Source of the DNA: Legionella lansingensis
GTDB taxonomy: Bacteria; Pseudomonadota; Gammaproteobacteria; Legionellales; Legionellaceae
NCBI RefSeq assembly: GCF_900187355.1
Contig: NZ_LT906451.1
Span: forward strand, 1,240,501-1,304,500
Direction: 5' to 3'
DNA: 64,000 nucleotides
Part shown: in pieces, positions 36,991 through 45,300 of the stretch
How positions within the stretch are numbered: the first letter of the stretch is position 1
How the letters are laid out: each line of letters begins with the position of its first letter
Notes under the pieces: generated by a model
Told to the model about the DNA's origin: nothing
Seen by the model: the letters and a program-made list of their open reading frames with translations, nothing else
Database searches by the model: none
Made by a program: the position numbers and the translations under genes

Positions 36991-38001
36991 TTACCTCTGA
37001 TCAGCATAAGGAATAAGGAAAAGAATATGCAGATTATGAGCTGGTAGAAAATCCTTCTTTATTATTTGGAACTGGGTATCCGTGATTTTTTTGGCCTTCT
37101 CTTTCCCACAAAAACTGATTAGATTGCTTTTATTACCCTTATCAATGATAAGAGTAAAATCATCGATAGGTCCTGCCCAATTGGCGCCTGTCTTTAGAAT
37201 ATAGGCAAGTCTGCTTTCAGTATAAGGAATTCCGCCTTCTTTATTTTTAGCGGCCAGGCTTTTTTGCATGGTCTCGCTAACACAATACTTCTTCATATAT
37301 TTTTTATACCCTTCTTCATGAACTGCGTAAGGAGCACCTATGCTGGTACCTGCCGTTGAACCAATGACTGGTTGGTACTCATGCTCAATAGTAATAGCTT
37401 GTTTCGGGGGAAATGTTTGTTCCCAGGTATAAATGGTTTTTAAATCCCATCCTGGCTGTGGTTCTTTTCTCATGCCTTTGCCATCGTCAAATTCTTCTAG
37501 CCAAATTAGACCAAGTGCTTCTAATTCCGACCATTGTTGTTTAGGAAGGTTGAGTAAAGCTTGCCTGGTTTTACTGTATCCTGGTGATAGAGGGATACCA
37601 TATTTTTTGAGTAAAGCGGTCTGATCCTTATTTTTAGCAATGGCTTTCTGATAGATAGACATCTTAATTGGTTGATTATTTACGCGAGTGATAAAGCCGA
37701 CAGGGTTATTAGGATCGTCGACAGGCCATTCCGAGAGTTGTCTATCATAACGGTAGCTTTTAATTAGAGGTAATGGGAAGGCTACAGTGACCTTTATAGG
37801 CTTATCTGATTTATTAAAGAAAATATAGTGAACTCGAACTTTCTTTAACGACAAATAGAGTTTCTCTGATTGCAATGCAATAGAGGGATTTTTGGTAAAA
37901 ACCAATCCTCCGGTGGCTAATTCAGCAGTCGAATCGTTTGCAAAAGCAAACTTTGTAGACAGCAAGAGAATGTGGATTAAAAAAATGATCTTTATTTTCA
38001 T
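36991..38001 (-). CDS. DUF4424-family exported protein
   Basis: This 336-residue protein starts at the ATG at 38001, following AGGTGAG, and begins with a signal peptide (MKIKIIFLIHILLLSTKFAFA). The mature N-terminus NDSTAELATGGLVFTKNPSIALQSEKLYLS and the block VHYIFFNKSDKPIKVTVAFPLP are the hallmark of DUF4424. The function of this family is unknown; it is found in the periplasm of many Proteobacteria. The C-terminus (FLPAHNLHILFLIP) is also typical. Confidence 0.85.
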   Translation of the reverse strand: MKIKIIFLIHILLLSTKFAFANDSTAELATGGLVFTKNPSIALQSEKLYLSLKKVRVHYIFFNKSDKPIKVTVAFPLPLIKSYRYDRQLSEWPVDDPNNPVGFITRVNNQPIKMSIYQKAIAKNKDQTALLKKYGIPLSPGYSKTRQALLNLPKQQWSELEALGLIWLEEFDDGKGMRKEPQPGWDLKTIYTWEQTFPPKQAITIEHEYQPVIGSTAGTSIGAPYAVHEEGYKKYMKKYCVSETMQKSLAAKNKEGGIPYTESRLAYILKTGANWAGPIDDFTLIIDKGNKSNLISFCGKEKAKKITDTQFQIIKKDFLPAHNLHILFLIPYADQR

Positions 38002-38222
38002 TATGTTTCTCACCTGTTTGCTAACTTCGATCAAATGACTGGGTTAGCAAACGTGTTAGGGATAAATCTTTACAACCCAATGTTTTATTTAAATATAGAT
38101 AATGTGTTTAATCAATTTTTGTTTCACACAACAATATCTAATACGGTGGGTAATCAAGATTGAATTTTAAAACTCTTGAAAGATAGGCTATTATTTATTC
38201 AAGTTATTCTTCTTGGAATAGT

Positions 38223-39254
38223 ATGCCTAACTATCCAATTTTTTCGATATCTTTATCTTTATGGTTACTTATTATTAGTTTTACAGGGAAGGCAGCAAGT
38301 TTTGAGTGTAAAAAAAATCAAACCCCAGTAGAAAAATTAATTTGTAATTCTTCGAAATTAGGCATTCTAGATAGTTATATGTCTCTTTTGTATCATCAAC
38401 TCTCTGATACCACATCGCCTGATACCAAAAAAAATTTGCTGGATAGTCAAAAAAAATGGCTAACAGAACGTAATAACTGTCAAACAGCCTCTTGTCTTGT
38501 TCAGGCTTATGAGAAAAGAATTTCTGATTTAATGACTATTCCACTTCATTCTTCACTTTTAAAAGATCAAAAACTAGAAGGAAAATGGCTGGCAGATTTT
38601 AGTCATCAATACGCTTCCTCAGAGTTAAATATTACTCAAGAAAATGAAGAAGGATTTAAATTTTCAATTTCTGCAACAAATGGTGGAAATACTGGTGAAA
38701 TAGAAGGAGGCAACGCATTATTTATTGGAAATGATGCAATAGCAATGGTTAACAATAGTGAATTAGAAATCCCTTGCCAAATACTATTTCGACTTATAAA
38801 TAAAAAGCTTACTTTGGAAAGTAACAACAGCTGTAATTATTATGCAGGAAATGGTGTTATTTTTGATGGTAATTATGTGAAAGATGGTCAAAAAAAATTA
38901 TTTACATTGAAGGAGGCTGGTTTTTTGGACACTAATCTTCAAGAGTTGCAGTTTAAAAAGATGACGGGAAAAGACTATCTTCTTTTTGTAAATAATTGTG
39001 GATTAGCGACCGATTCAGATGAAAAAAGTACTACTCCTGAAGCTTCTGTTCGCTATGGCTATTTACGTGGAGTAGGGCAAACAGACTGCATTATCTTGCT
39101 AAGCAATAATGATATTTGGGCTGCAGCTATTGATAATAATCAAATTAAATATTTCACTAATGATGTTAATTATAAAGATAGATTACCTTCTGCTATTTTA
39201 GATTGGGTAAAACAAAAATCAGCACAAGATTTTCCAATAATCTATTCGGAATAG
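38223..39254 (+). CDS. Exported protein with N-terminal LprI/DUF1311-like domain
   Basis: This 343-residue protein has a signal peptide (to about residue 25) and then ASFECKKNQTPVEKLICNSSKLGILDSYMSLLYHQL plus SQKKWLTERNNC, the four-Cys pattern of LprI-like lysozyme-inhibitor domains (about residues 26-105). The remaining 240 residues (EGKWLADFSHQYASSELNI...) are unassigned and mostly predicted strand. The product is likely periplasmic. It stands alone after a divergent intergenic region. Confidence 0.75.
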   Translation: MPNYPIFSISLSLWLLIISFTGKAASFECKKNQTPVEKLICNSSKLGILDSYMSLLYHQLSDTTSPDTKKNLLDSQKKWLTERNNCQTASCLVQAYEKRISDLMTIPLHSSLLKDQKLEGKWLADFSHQYASSELNITQENEEGFKFSISATNGGNTGEIEGGNALFIGNDAIAMVNNSELEIPCQILFRLINKKLTLESNNSCNYYAGNGVIFDGNYVKDGQKKLFTLKEAGFLDTNLQELQFKKMTGKDYLLFVNNCGLATDSDEKSTTPEASVRYGYLRGVGQTDCIILLSNNDIWAAAIDNNQIKYFTNDVNYKDRLPSAILDWVKQKSAQDFPIIYSE

Positions 39255-39314
39255 CTTGTATAATAGTCTACTTATCCCCACTTTTCGATCTCTGCACAAG
39301 AAAAAATTTTTTAT

Positions 39315-39410
39315 ACCGTCATTGCGAACGACGAAGTGAAGCAATCTAGTACAAATCTTTGTTCAAAGTTCGATCTGGATTGCTTCGCTAATGCTCGCAA
39401 AGAAGTCATT
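39315..39410. repeat. Dispersed palindromic repeat
   Basis: The left arm (cgtcattgcgaacgacgaag and following gtgaagcaatc, 39317-39347) is complementary to the right arm (ctggattgcttcgctaatgc tcgcaaagaag, 39375-39405) with some mismatches. The wording resembles short palindromes scattered in many Legionella and related genomes. It lies between two unrelated genes. Confidence 0.7.
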
Positions 39411-39521
39411 TTTGATTTTTTTCAGCACAAATTTTTTCGATAGCATGTTGAACTTCATATTTCCTTAATTATTTATAATTAAAATCGGTTAAATTTTAAC
39501 TAATAAGATAGAGAGATTCAC

Positions 39522-39962
39522 ATGTTAGATGAGAAAGAAGTAGCAGAGATAATTGAATCAGATAAGAAGAAAAAAAAGGTTTCATGGAATGATAAGAAAG
39601 AGGAAGGGAAAATGGATATGGATTCTCTTACATTTGGGACCAGTGCAACTCCTTCTAAAGCGAAAGTTGATAAAGCTATAACTCAATTAATAAAAGAGGG
39701 TTATTCAGAAGTTGAAGCAGCATCACTTATGGGAAAACCAATAACACCGAGCGGCGAACTCATTTTAAATAATCCAACTTTTTATGAATCTAAAGAAAAC
39801 ATAAAGGGGCGTTTAGCTTTGAGGAAAGAAAAGCAATTGTCTTTGGAAAAAGAAGTGCAAACGAATCGATATACGTTTTTCTCTATGAGTAATATTGGAT
39901 TAGGAGTGGCAGTATTAACGGCGGCGGCAGTAATAGGCGTTGCTGTATCAAGAAATAAATAG
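39522..39962 (+). CDS. Tail-anchored small protein with KKVSW motif, unknown function
   Basis: This 146-residue protein is hydrophilic except for one C-terminal helix (about 121-142, MSNIGLGVAVLTAAAVIGVAV) followed by SRNK, the layout of a tail-anchored membrane protein. The N-terminus has a Lys run and KKVSWND (about 18-24), which fits the RVxF-type docking pattern of eukaryotic protein phosphatase 1. The centre holds a helix-rich repeat-like segment (KVDKAITQLIKEGYSEVEAASLMG). No homologue is recognised. It may be a host-directed protein, but no PmrA-like box is present. Confidence 0.55.
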   Translation: MLDEKEVAEIIESDKKKKKVSWNDKKEEGKMDMDSLTFGTSATPSKAKVDKAITQLIKEGYSEVEAASLMGKPITPSGELILNNPTFYESKENIKGRLALRKEKQLSLEKEVQTNRYTFFSMSNIGLGVAVLTAAAVIGVAVSRNK

Positions 39963-39986
39963 ACTAATCCAAGTCCTCGGACAGCC

Positions 39987-40085
39987 CCTCAGAATGACTG
40001 AGACCCTCTTGTGGGTTCATTCTGAGGAGCTTGCGACGAAGGGTTTCCTGAATCTCGGGGGATCTCGTTACGCTCAAGAGTGACG
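39987..40085. repeat. Palindromic intergenic repeat
   Basis: cctcagaatga (39987-39997) pairs with tcattctgagg (40017-40027), and a second hairpin-forming stretch (ctcgttacgctcaagagtgacgag) follows. Such sequences commonly fill Legionella intergenic regions. It reaches the end of the small gene at 40089. Confidence 0.6.
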
Positions 40086-40088
40086 AGC

Positions 40089-40358
40089 TCACCTTGGTGT
40101 TGCCACAGCTCTTCCCGTCACAACTAGATCAGCGAAAGCCCCCTCTAGTTTATGCGCAAAAAAGCGCATGCTTATTTGATCGAGATCATAAGCACTGCTT
40201 AGTGTCTTTATCATCTTCATAAAGCACTTGCCCAGCATACGCATCAACGCGATAAAGTTATCAAGAAATTTACTTTGATAGGCTTTCTGTAATTTATCTG
40301 CTATCCCGTTTTCTGGGATAGCAGATAATTTATCCCAAGGAAAATTATCCGACTTCAA
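40089..40358 (-). CDS. Small hypothetical protein, possibly the 3' half of a split gene
   Basis: This 89-residue frame starts with TTG and has no clear ribosome binding site. It contains LDNFIALMRMLGKCFMKMIKTL and no recognised domain. The frame is open about 9 codons upstream of the TTG, overlapping the end of the gene at 40373 in another frame, so the two may be halves of one frameshifted gene. Its C-terminus lies in repeat-derived DNA. Confidence 0.35.
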   Translation of the reverse strand: MKSDNFPWDKLSAIPENGIADKLQKAYQSKFLDNFIALMRMLGKCFMKMIKTLSSAYDLDQISMRFFAHKLEGAFADLVVTGRAVATPR

Positions 40359-40372
40359 GTTATTTTCTAAAA

Positions 40373-40558
40373 TCAGGGACGATTAGAGAGCGATTCAACG
40401 TCTTCTAACTCTTCGATATCGGCTATTATTACTGCTCTCATAGGAGGTATTGTCTCAGTTGCCTTATCTTGGGGAATCTCTGTAAAAAATCTATTTTTTG
40501 GGGATTCTTTTTGAGCGTTTTTGTCCTCTAATTTCATTATTAAATTCTTTTTAGACAA
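40373..40558 (-). CDS. Small hypothetical protein, possibly the 5' half of a split gene
   Basis: This 61-residue frame is polar and acidic towards its end (IADIEELEDVESLSNRP). No family is recognised. It precedes the 40089 frame on the same strand in a different phase, so a single-base indel between them could have split a ~150-residue protein. Confidence 0.35.
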   Translation of the reverse strand: MSKKNLIMKLEDKNAQKESPKNRFFTEIPQDKATETIPPMRAVIIADIEELEDVESLSNRP

Positions 40559-40625
40559 GTAAAAATATTCGCTAGTCTAATTTATGAAGTAAAAAATCAA
40601 TAAGATTAGATGGTCCTACAAAAGT

Positions 40626-41117
40626 CTAATCCAGCCAAAGATTATGTTTTTTATGCCATTCCTCGATAGACAAGGGAGGATATTCTGGATAAAAAATATC
40701 TTGTTTGCTAATAGGGAGTTCATACCAATTTGCCTTATATTTGACCATCATATGAATAATTTCTGGGGAAGTTGGCAGCGGTGTATCAATTGCAGAGGCA
40801 AAGGGATGTATCAGCTCTGGCCATTCTGGATCAGATATCCATAAATAGCTTGCACACCGTTTACAGAAGTGTCTAGCACCGGAACTTTCTTTTGACTTCT
40901 CTTTTTTCTCCGGATTAAGGCGGGCATGATAGACAGAAATAAATTCCTTTCCTTTTACACTGAGAGTATTCGCAATGGCCATGATATTAATGGCATAACC
41001 ACCACCCCCCGCCGTTTTCCTACAGATTGAGCAATAACAACGCATATAGGGATAAGGTGAGCGACTTTCACATTCAAATTCTACTGCACGACAGTGGCAG
41101 GACCCTTGTATATGCAT
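40626..41117 (-). CDS. GFA-family (glutathione-dependent formaldehyde-activating-like) zinc protein
   Basis: This 163-residue protein starts at the ATG at 41117, preceded by AAGGA. It carries the paired Cys motifs of the GFA/CENP-V family: GSCHCRAVEFEC, RCYCSICRKTAGG and HFCKRCASYLW, which bind two zinc ions. Family members include S-(hydroxymethyl)glutathione synthase-type proteins, but most have no proven activity. The C-terminal third (PEIIHMMVKYKANWYELP) is less typical. It stands alone. Confidence 0.88.
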   Translation of the reverse strand: MHIQGSCHCRAVEFECESRSPYPYMRCYCSICRKTAGGGGYAINIMAIANTLSVKGKEFISVYHARLNPEKKEKSKESSGARHFCKRCASYLWISDPEWPELIHPFASAIDTPLPTSPEIIHMMVKYKANWYELPISKQDIFYPEYPPLSIEEWHKKHNLWLD

Positions 41118-41189
41118 TTTTAATTCCTTATGATTACTAAGTAGTTTACTACGCTGTAGCAAGCTCATTATATACAGAAGGAACGCTTG

Positions 41190-41648
41190 CTAGTTAGCAC
41201 CTAGAAATACGCTTTTACTAATAACAAGAACGAATACAATATAGGTTAAATGATGGAGAAATTGATCAACACCTAACAAATCCCAAAATTGATAATCTGA
41301 AGTAGGTTGCCATTTCATTCTGTTATTAATTTTTATTTTTAACCAATCAATATGGTAATGAACAATACCTTCTAAGATCGCAAGAATTAAAAAACCTAAA
41401 TCCAATGATAAATTTAAAACTGGCCAACAAGCACTATAAGAAAGAAAGAAGCTTGAAAAGACCAAAATTAAATAACTTCCAAAAATATGATAAAGAGCAT
41501 GAAGAATGCCACCAAGATGACCATAGATTCCCTTATTTTGATAGATGTAGGGACTATGTTGGAAAAAGAAATCAACGATTAAATGTTTAACTTCGAATAA
41601 AAAGAACAAAAATATAATGCTCATGTTTAATGAGTAGTCTATTAGCAT
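41190..41648 (-). CDS. DUF3307-like integral membrane protein
   Basis: This 152-residue protein has about four hydrophobic helices. Conserved-looking polar residues within them (KHLIVDFFFQHSP, GHLGGILHALYH, EGIVHYHIDWLKIK, DQFLHHLTYIVF) match the H-D-Q and H-x3-D pattern of DUF3307 membrane proteins. Function is unknown. The start at 41648 is tentative; an ATG 8 codons later is possible. Confidence 0.65.
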   Translation of the reverse strand: MLIDYSLNMSIIFLFFLFEVKHLIVDFFFQHSPYIYQNKGIYGHLGGILHALYHIFGSYLILVFSSFFLSYSACWPVLNLSLDLGFLILAILEGIVHYHIDWLKIKINNRMKWQPTSDYQFWDLLGVDQFLHHLTYIVFVLVISKSVFLGAN

Positions 41649-41751
41649 CTAAGAGTCAAATAAACTAAAAAGTATTTCATTTTTAGAGTATTTTTTTATT
41701 TATTTCTGTTGTATCTTAATTCTGTTCGAGGATAACTAATAAGGATATTTG

Positions 41752-42330
41752 ATGAAATCAAAACTTCTTTTTTCATTAACCTGTAGCGCTATTCTTTTAG
41801 CATCAGGATGTACACCCGTTTCCAACCCTGCTAATGATTTTAACAATCCGCCAGCTAATGTGGTTGTTACACCTGCACAGGCGCAAGTAGATGCTAAAAT
41901 TTTGGGCGGTTTGATTGTGCTAAATCAAAATGAAATTGCAGCAGCAACAGCAGCTCAACAAAAAGCCGCTAATCCAGCCGTTAAAAATTATGCAGCATGG
42001 ATGAATAAAGCCCATAGTCAAAATTTACAGGAAACGCTGAATCTAAGCCAAAGAATGGGTGTTCCTCCTGCAAATGGCAACGTTGCTATGATGCTTAAAC
42101 GAAAAGGTAGACAAGAGTTAGCGAGCTTGAATCGCCTAAGTGGTGTAGCTTTTGAAAGAGCATATATTGCTGCCATGGTAAAAGATCACACTGCAGCATT
42201 GCAATTAATTGATCATAAGCTATTAAACGAGGCAACCAATCCGCTATTGAGAAGACAGCTAGAGATCACTCGCACCCACGTTGTACAACATCTCAAACAA
42301 GCTCAGCTTATTCAAAGAAGCTTGGCTTAA
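41752..42330 (+). CDS. DUF4142-like lipoprotein
   Basis: This 192-residue protein has a lipoprotein signal with lipobox LLASGC (Cys near residue 20). The rest is a helical bundle typical of DUF4142: DAKILGGLIVLNQNEIAAATAAQQKAANPAVKNYAAWM, then AFERAYIAAMVKDHTAALQLID. The ATG at 41752 follows AAGGA with 6-bp spacing. It is probably outer-membrane or periplasmic. A strong terminator follows. Confidence 0.8.
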   Translation: MKSKLLFSLTCSAILLASGCTPVSNPANDFNNPPANVVVTPAQAQVDAKILGGLIVLNQNEIAAATAAQQKAANPAVKNYAAWMNKAHSQNLQETLNLSQRMGVPPANGNVAMMLKRKGRQELASLNRLSGVAFERAYIAAMVKDHTAALQLIDHKLLNEATNPLLRRQLEITRTHVVQHLKQAQLIQRSLA

Positions 42331-42369
42331 TTCAAGATAAGCGAGCAGCAGAGAAGTAATACGCAACGT

Positions 42370-42407
42370 AACCCGGATTATATGAAGTCGTAATCCGGGT
42401 TTTTTTT
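42370..42407 (+). terminator. Rho-independent terminator
   Basis: aacccggatta and taatccgggtt form an 11-bp stem with a 9-nt loop, followed by eight T residues. It ends the DUF4142 transcript 40 bp after the stop. Confidence 0.92.
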
Positions 42408-42447
42408 ACCAGATGTGTAATGATGGAGCTAGGATAGGGGTATATAA

Positions 42448-43290
42448 ATGGGATATGTAACAGTAGGTAGGGAAAATTCAAACGATATAACATTATATTA
42501 TAAAGATTGGGGCACAGGACAACCCATCGTTTTCAGTCACGGATGGCCATTATCATCCGATGCGTGGGAAGATCAAATGCTATTTCTTGCCGCAAAAGGG
42601 TATCGTTGCATTGCTCATGATCGTCGGGGTCACGGCCGCTCTACTCATAACTTTGAAGGCAATGACATGGATACCTATGCTGATGACTTAGCAAGACTGG
42701 TCCAAGCGCTTAAGCTAGAAAATGTTATTCATGTTGGTCATTCTACGGGCGGTGGTGAGGTAGTGCGTTATATTGCAAGGCATGGGGATACTAGAGTTGC
42801 CAAAGCGGTATTGATTAGTGCAGTTCCACCACTTATGTTAAAAACCACCACCAACCCAAATGGCATATCCATAGACGTGTTTGACGATATTCGCCAAAAC
42901 GTTTTATCGGATAGGTCTCAATTTTTTCAAGAGTTACCTGCTGCATTTTACGGTACCAGCAAAGGAGACAATGTATCTCAGGGATTGAAAGATACTTTTT
43001 GGGTCCAAGGAGTGCAAGGGGGATTAAAAAGTATATTTGATTGCATTAAAGCATTCTCTGAAACCGATTTTACTCAAGATCTCCAAAAAATAAATGTGCC
43101 TGTTTTACTAATCCATGGCGATGAAGATCAAATCGTACCCATAGGAAATTCATCTTTGCTATCAAAAAAGTTATTGAAAAATTCAGAATTAAAAATTTAC
43201 AAGGGTGGTTCTCATGGTATTTGCTCTACCCATAAAGACCAAATTAATACTGATCTATTAGAGTTCTTTAATTCTAAATTCGGCAGTTGA
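42448..43290 (+). CDS. Alpha/beta hydrolase, non-haem chloroperoxidase/arylesterase type
   Basis: This 280-residue protein is a typical cofactor-free chloroperoxidase-like hydrolase. Family parts are [18 protein letters not shown] (oxyanion hole), [10 protein letters not shown], the nucleophile Ser in [18 protein letters not shown], the Asp in [11 protein letters not shown] and the His in YKGGSHGI. Such enzymes hydrolyse small esters and in vitro can halogenate through peracid formation. It has its own transcription unit after a terminator. Confidence 0.92.
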   Translation: MGYVTVGRENSNDITLYYKDWGTGQPIVFSHGWPLSSDAWEDQMLFLAAKGYRCIAHDRRGHGRSTHNFEGNDMDTYADDLARLVQALKLENVIHVGHSTGGGEVVRYIARHGDTRVAKAVLISAVPPLMLKTTTNPNGISIDVFDDIRQNVLSDRSQFFQELPAAFYGTSKGDNVSQGLKDTFWVQGVQGGLKSIFDCIKAFSETDFTQDLQKINVPVLLIHGDEDQIVPIGNSSLLSKKLLKNSELKIYKGGSHGICSTHKDQINTDLLEFFNSKFGS

Positions 43291-43467
43291 AAGGATTGTC
43301 GCTTTTAGACTTTGCTCGCGCAGGTCTCGATACCCTGCGTGACTTGTTGACCAACTTCAAAATCAATACAAAACAATTTATTAATTTATTAATTATTCCA
43401 AATGGTTGCAAATTAACCTGAAAAAAACTGTCCAGTACAAAGCGCTATTTAGCCATGTCTATCAAAA

Positions 43468-43500
43468 TTAATCTTCTCTTAAGCAAAAATGTTTAAAATA
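43468..43500 (+). promoter_or_regulatory. PmrA-like box and -10 element upstream of the Ser/Thr kinase
   Basis: ATTAATCTT and CTTAAGCAA are separated by CT and followed after 7 bp by TAAAAT (43495-43500), 36 bp before the kinase ATG. The second half-site matches the consensus only in its first part. Confidence 0.5.
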
Positions 43501-43535
43501 CGAACACAAATTAAAGAACAATAGAGGGTGTACAA

Positions 43536-45245
43536 ATGAAAAGCCGGGATGAGATATTACGATGGGCGCGCCAGGACAAAAGAACTACGAAAAATAAACA
43601 CACTGTTGTTACTTCAATGGATGGACAAAGGCAATATCAGCTGGTGGGTACGTTAGATGATGAGGAATCAAATCATTTATTTCAGCAGCTGGGAATAGGT
43701 TTAAAAGGTAAGGTGGTATTGGGCAAAGGACAATTTGGGAAAGTTAGATTAGTACGTAACAAAGAAGGTAATTTTTTTGCTGTTAAAAAAATAAAGTCCA
43801 TTAATAATCAGTCAAACTCTAATTTCGATGCTGAAGCATTGCAGCGTGAAGATAAATTTAATGATATTTTACGTGAAAAAAAAATCACTGGCGTAATGAG
43901 ACCAATAGATGTATTTACTACGACTGACAGTAAAGGTAATTCAGTGATGTTCCAGATTATGCCCATTGCGAATTTGCGGGATGGAGAGAATTTCATAGGG
44001 CTTCAATCTTTTCTTGTCTCTGATATTGATAATAATAAATTAGAATTCCCAAGTGATTTGCTGCAACAGTTACAATTATTTGATAAACAAGATTATTCAA
44101 ATAGTAAAATTAATGAACAAATGATTGTCGAGAATGAAGAGAATAATGATGAGCTATTAGAGAGCAGTGAAGATGAGAAAGGCGATGCTGAACTGTTAGA
44201 GAGCAGTGAAGATGAGAAAGGCGATGCTGAACTGTTAGAGAGCAGTGAAGATGAGAAAGGCGATGCTGAACTATTAGAGAGCAGTGAAGATGAGAAAGGC
44301 GATGCTGAACTATTAGAGAGCAGTGAAGATGAGAAAGGCGATGCTGAACTATTAGAGAGCAGTGAAGATGAGAAAGGCGATGCTGAACTATTAGAGAGCA
44401 GTGAAGATGAGAAAGACGATGCTGAGTTATTAGAGAGCAGTGAGGATGAACTTAGCGGGAAATCAGAACTTAAGCTCAGTGATTTACTAATGAAAGTCAT
44501 TTCCCTGCATATTACGCAATCTCTAGTAAAAGTACTCAATGAAATGCACCAAAATAATATCTATCACCGAGATATTCACTTTAAGAATATTTTATTTGAT
44601 AGCAAGGGGCGAGTTTATTTGTCCGATTTTGGTACTGGGATTGCCTATGACAAAGATATAGTAACGGTTCAAGTTACTAGTAAGCTACAAAGCAATATTC
44701 TTCCACCTGAAGCAAAATTTCCCCAGATAAGGCAAGAAATTATTCAAAGGGGCCAGAAATCTCATAAAGTTATTGATGAATGGGAACTCGGATGCACATT
44801 ACTTTCATTTATTGGTTCCAAGTCATCGGAAATATTGCAAAAATTACAAATGCCAATACATGAAATCCAAAAAACACGTTTTTCAGGAAAAGGTAGCCCG
44901 TATCAAAATTATATGAACTATTTGGCCAAAGAGTTAGAGAAATTTGATAAAGAAGTTTTATCAACGAGTGTACATCCTGCGGTAAGAGAAGTGATTTTAG
45001 GTTTATTAAATCCAGATTATAACAAACGGATGAGCCTTATTCAGGCAGCGAACCTTATAAATGGAGTTCAACTACCCAAGGAGGAGATTATTTTTAAGGC
45101 TTTTCATTTATTAGCACAATATCAGGCTAATCAAGAGAGTAGATTGAATTCTCAAGATAGATTTTTTGGTGATAAGAAGAAAAGTAATGAGGACGATCTA
45201 GATCCGCTAGGCCTGGATACTAACCGGACCCCATTAAATATTTAA
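43536..45245 (+). CDS. Eukaryotic-like Ser/Thr protein kinase with acidic repeats, candidate effector
   Basis: This 569-residue protein has the motifs of an active protein kinase: Gly loop GKGQFGKV (63-70), catalytic Lys84 in FFAVKKIKS, H344-R-D346 in IYHRDIHFKNILF with the metal Asn, D364-F-G in LSDFGTGIAYD, and a DEWELGCTLLSF segment equivalent to subdomain IX. Between the N- and C-lobes, residues 206-309 hold eight 13-residue units ELLESSEDEKGDA, very acidic and with SSEDE casein-kinase-like sites. The tail is charged (KKKSNEDDLDPLG). A PmrA-like promoter sits directly upstream. It resembles the LegK class of Legionella effectors, but target and secretion are unproven. Confidence 0.75.
   Translation: MKSRDEILRWARQDKRTTKNKHTVVTSMDGQRQYQLVGTLDDEESNHLFQQLGIGLKGKVVLGKGQFGKVRLVRNKEGNFFAVKKIKSINNQSNSNFDAEALQREDKFNDILREKKITGVMRPIDVFTTTDSKGNSVMFQIMPIANLRDGENFIGLQSFLVSDIDNNKLEFPSDLLQQLQLFDKQDYSNSKINEQMIVENEENNDELLESSEDEKGDAELLESSEDEKGDAELLESSEDEKGDAELLESSEDEKGDAELLESSEDEKGDAELLESSEDEKGDAELLESSEDEKDDAELLESSEDELSGKSELKLSDLLMKVISLHITQSLVKVLNEMHQNNIYHRDIHFKNILFDSKGRVYLSDFGTGIAYDKDIVTVQVTSKLQSNILPPEAKFPQIRQEIIQRGQKSHKVIDEWELGCTLLSFIGSKSSEILQKLQMPIHEIQKTRFSGKGSPYQNYMNYLAKELEKFDKEVLSTSVHPAVREVILGLLNPDYNKRMSLIQAANLINGVQLPKEEIIFKAFHLLAQYQANQESRLNSQDRFFGDKKKSNEDDLDPLGLDTNRTPLNI
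44151..44462. repeat. Eight tandem 39-bp repeats in the kinase gene
   Basis: The unit starts gagctattagagagcagtga and is 39 bp long, so changes in copy number keep the reading frame. The first six are nearly identical, the seventh has GDA changed to DDA, and the eighth diverges after ELLESSEDE. Near-identity shows recent expansion. Confidence 0.95.
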
Positions 45246-45300
45246 GTAGTGGGCGGACGGTACCGCTTATCGAAAGGTCATGCTTGCGTATGCCGTCTGT

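Noticed and set aside
44093..44539. Antisense 148-codon frame rich in Ser-Ser across the kinase repeats
   Set aside because: It is a shadow of the tandem repeat; the sense frame is a complete kinase.
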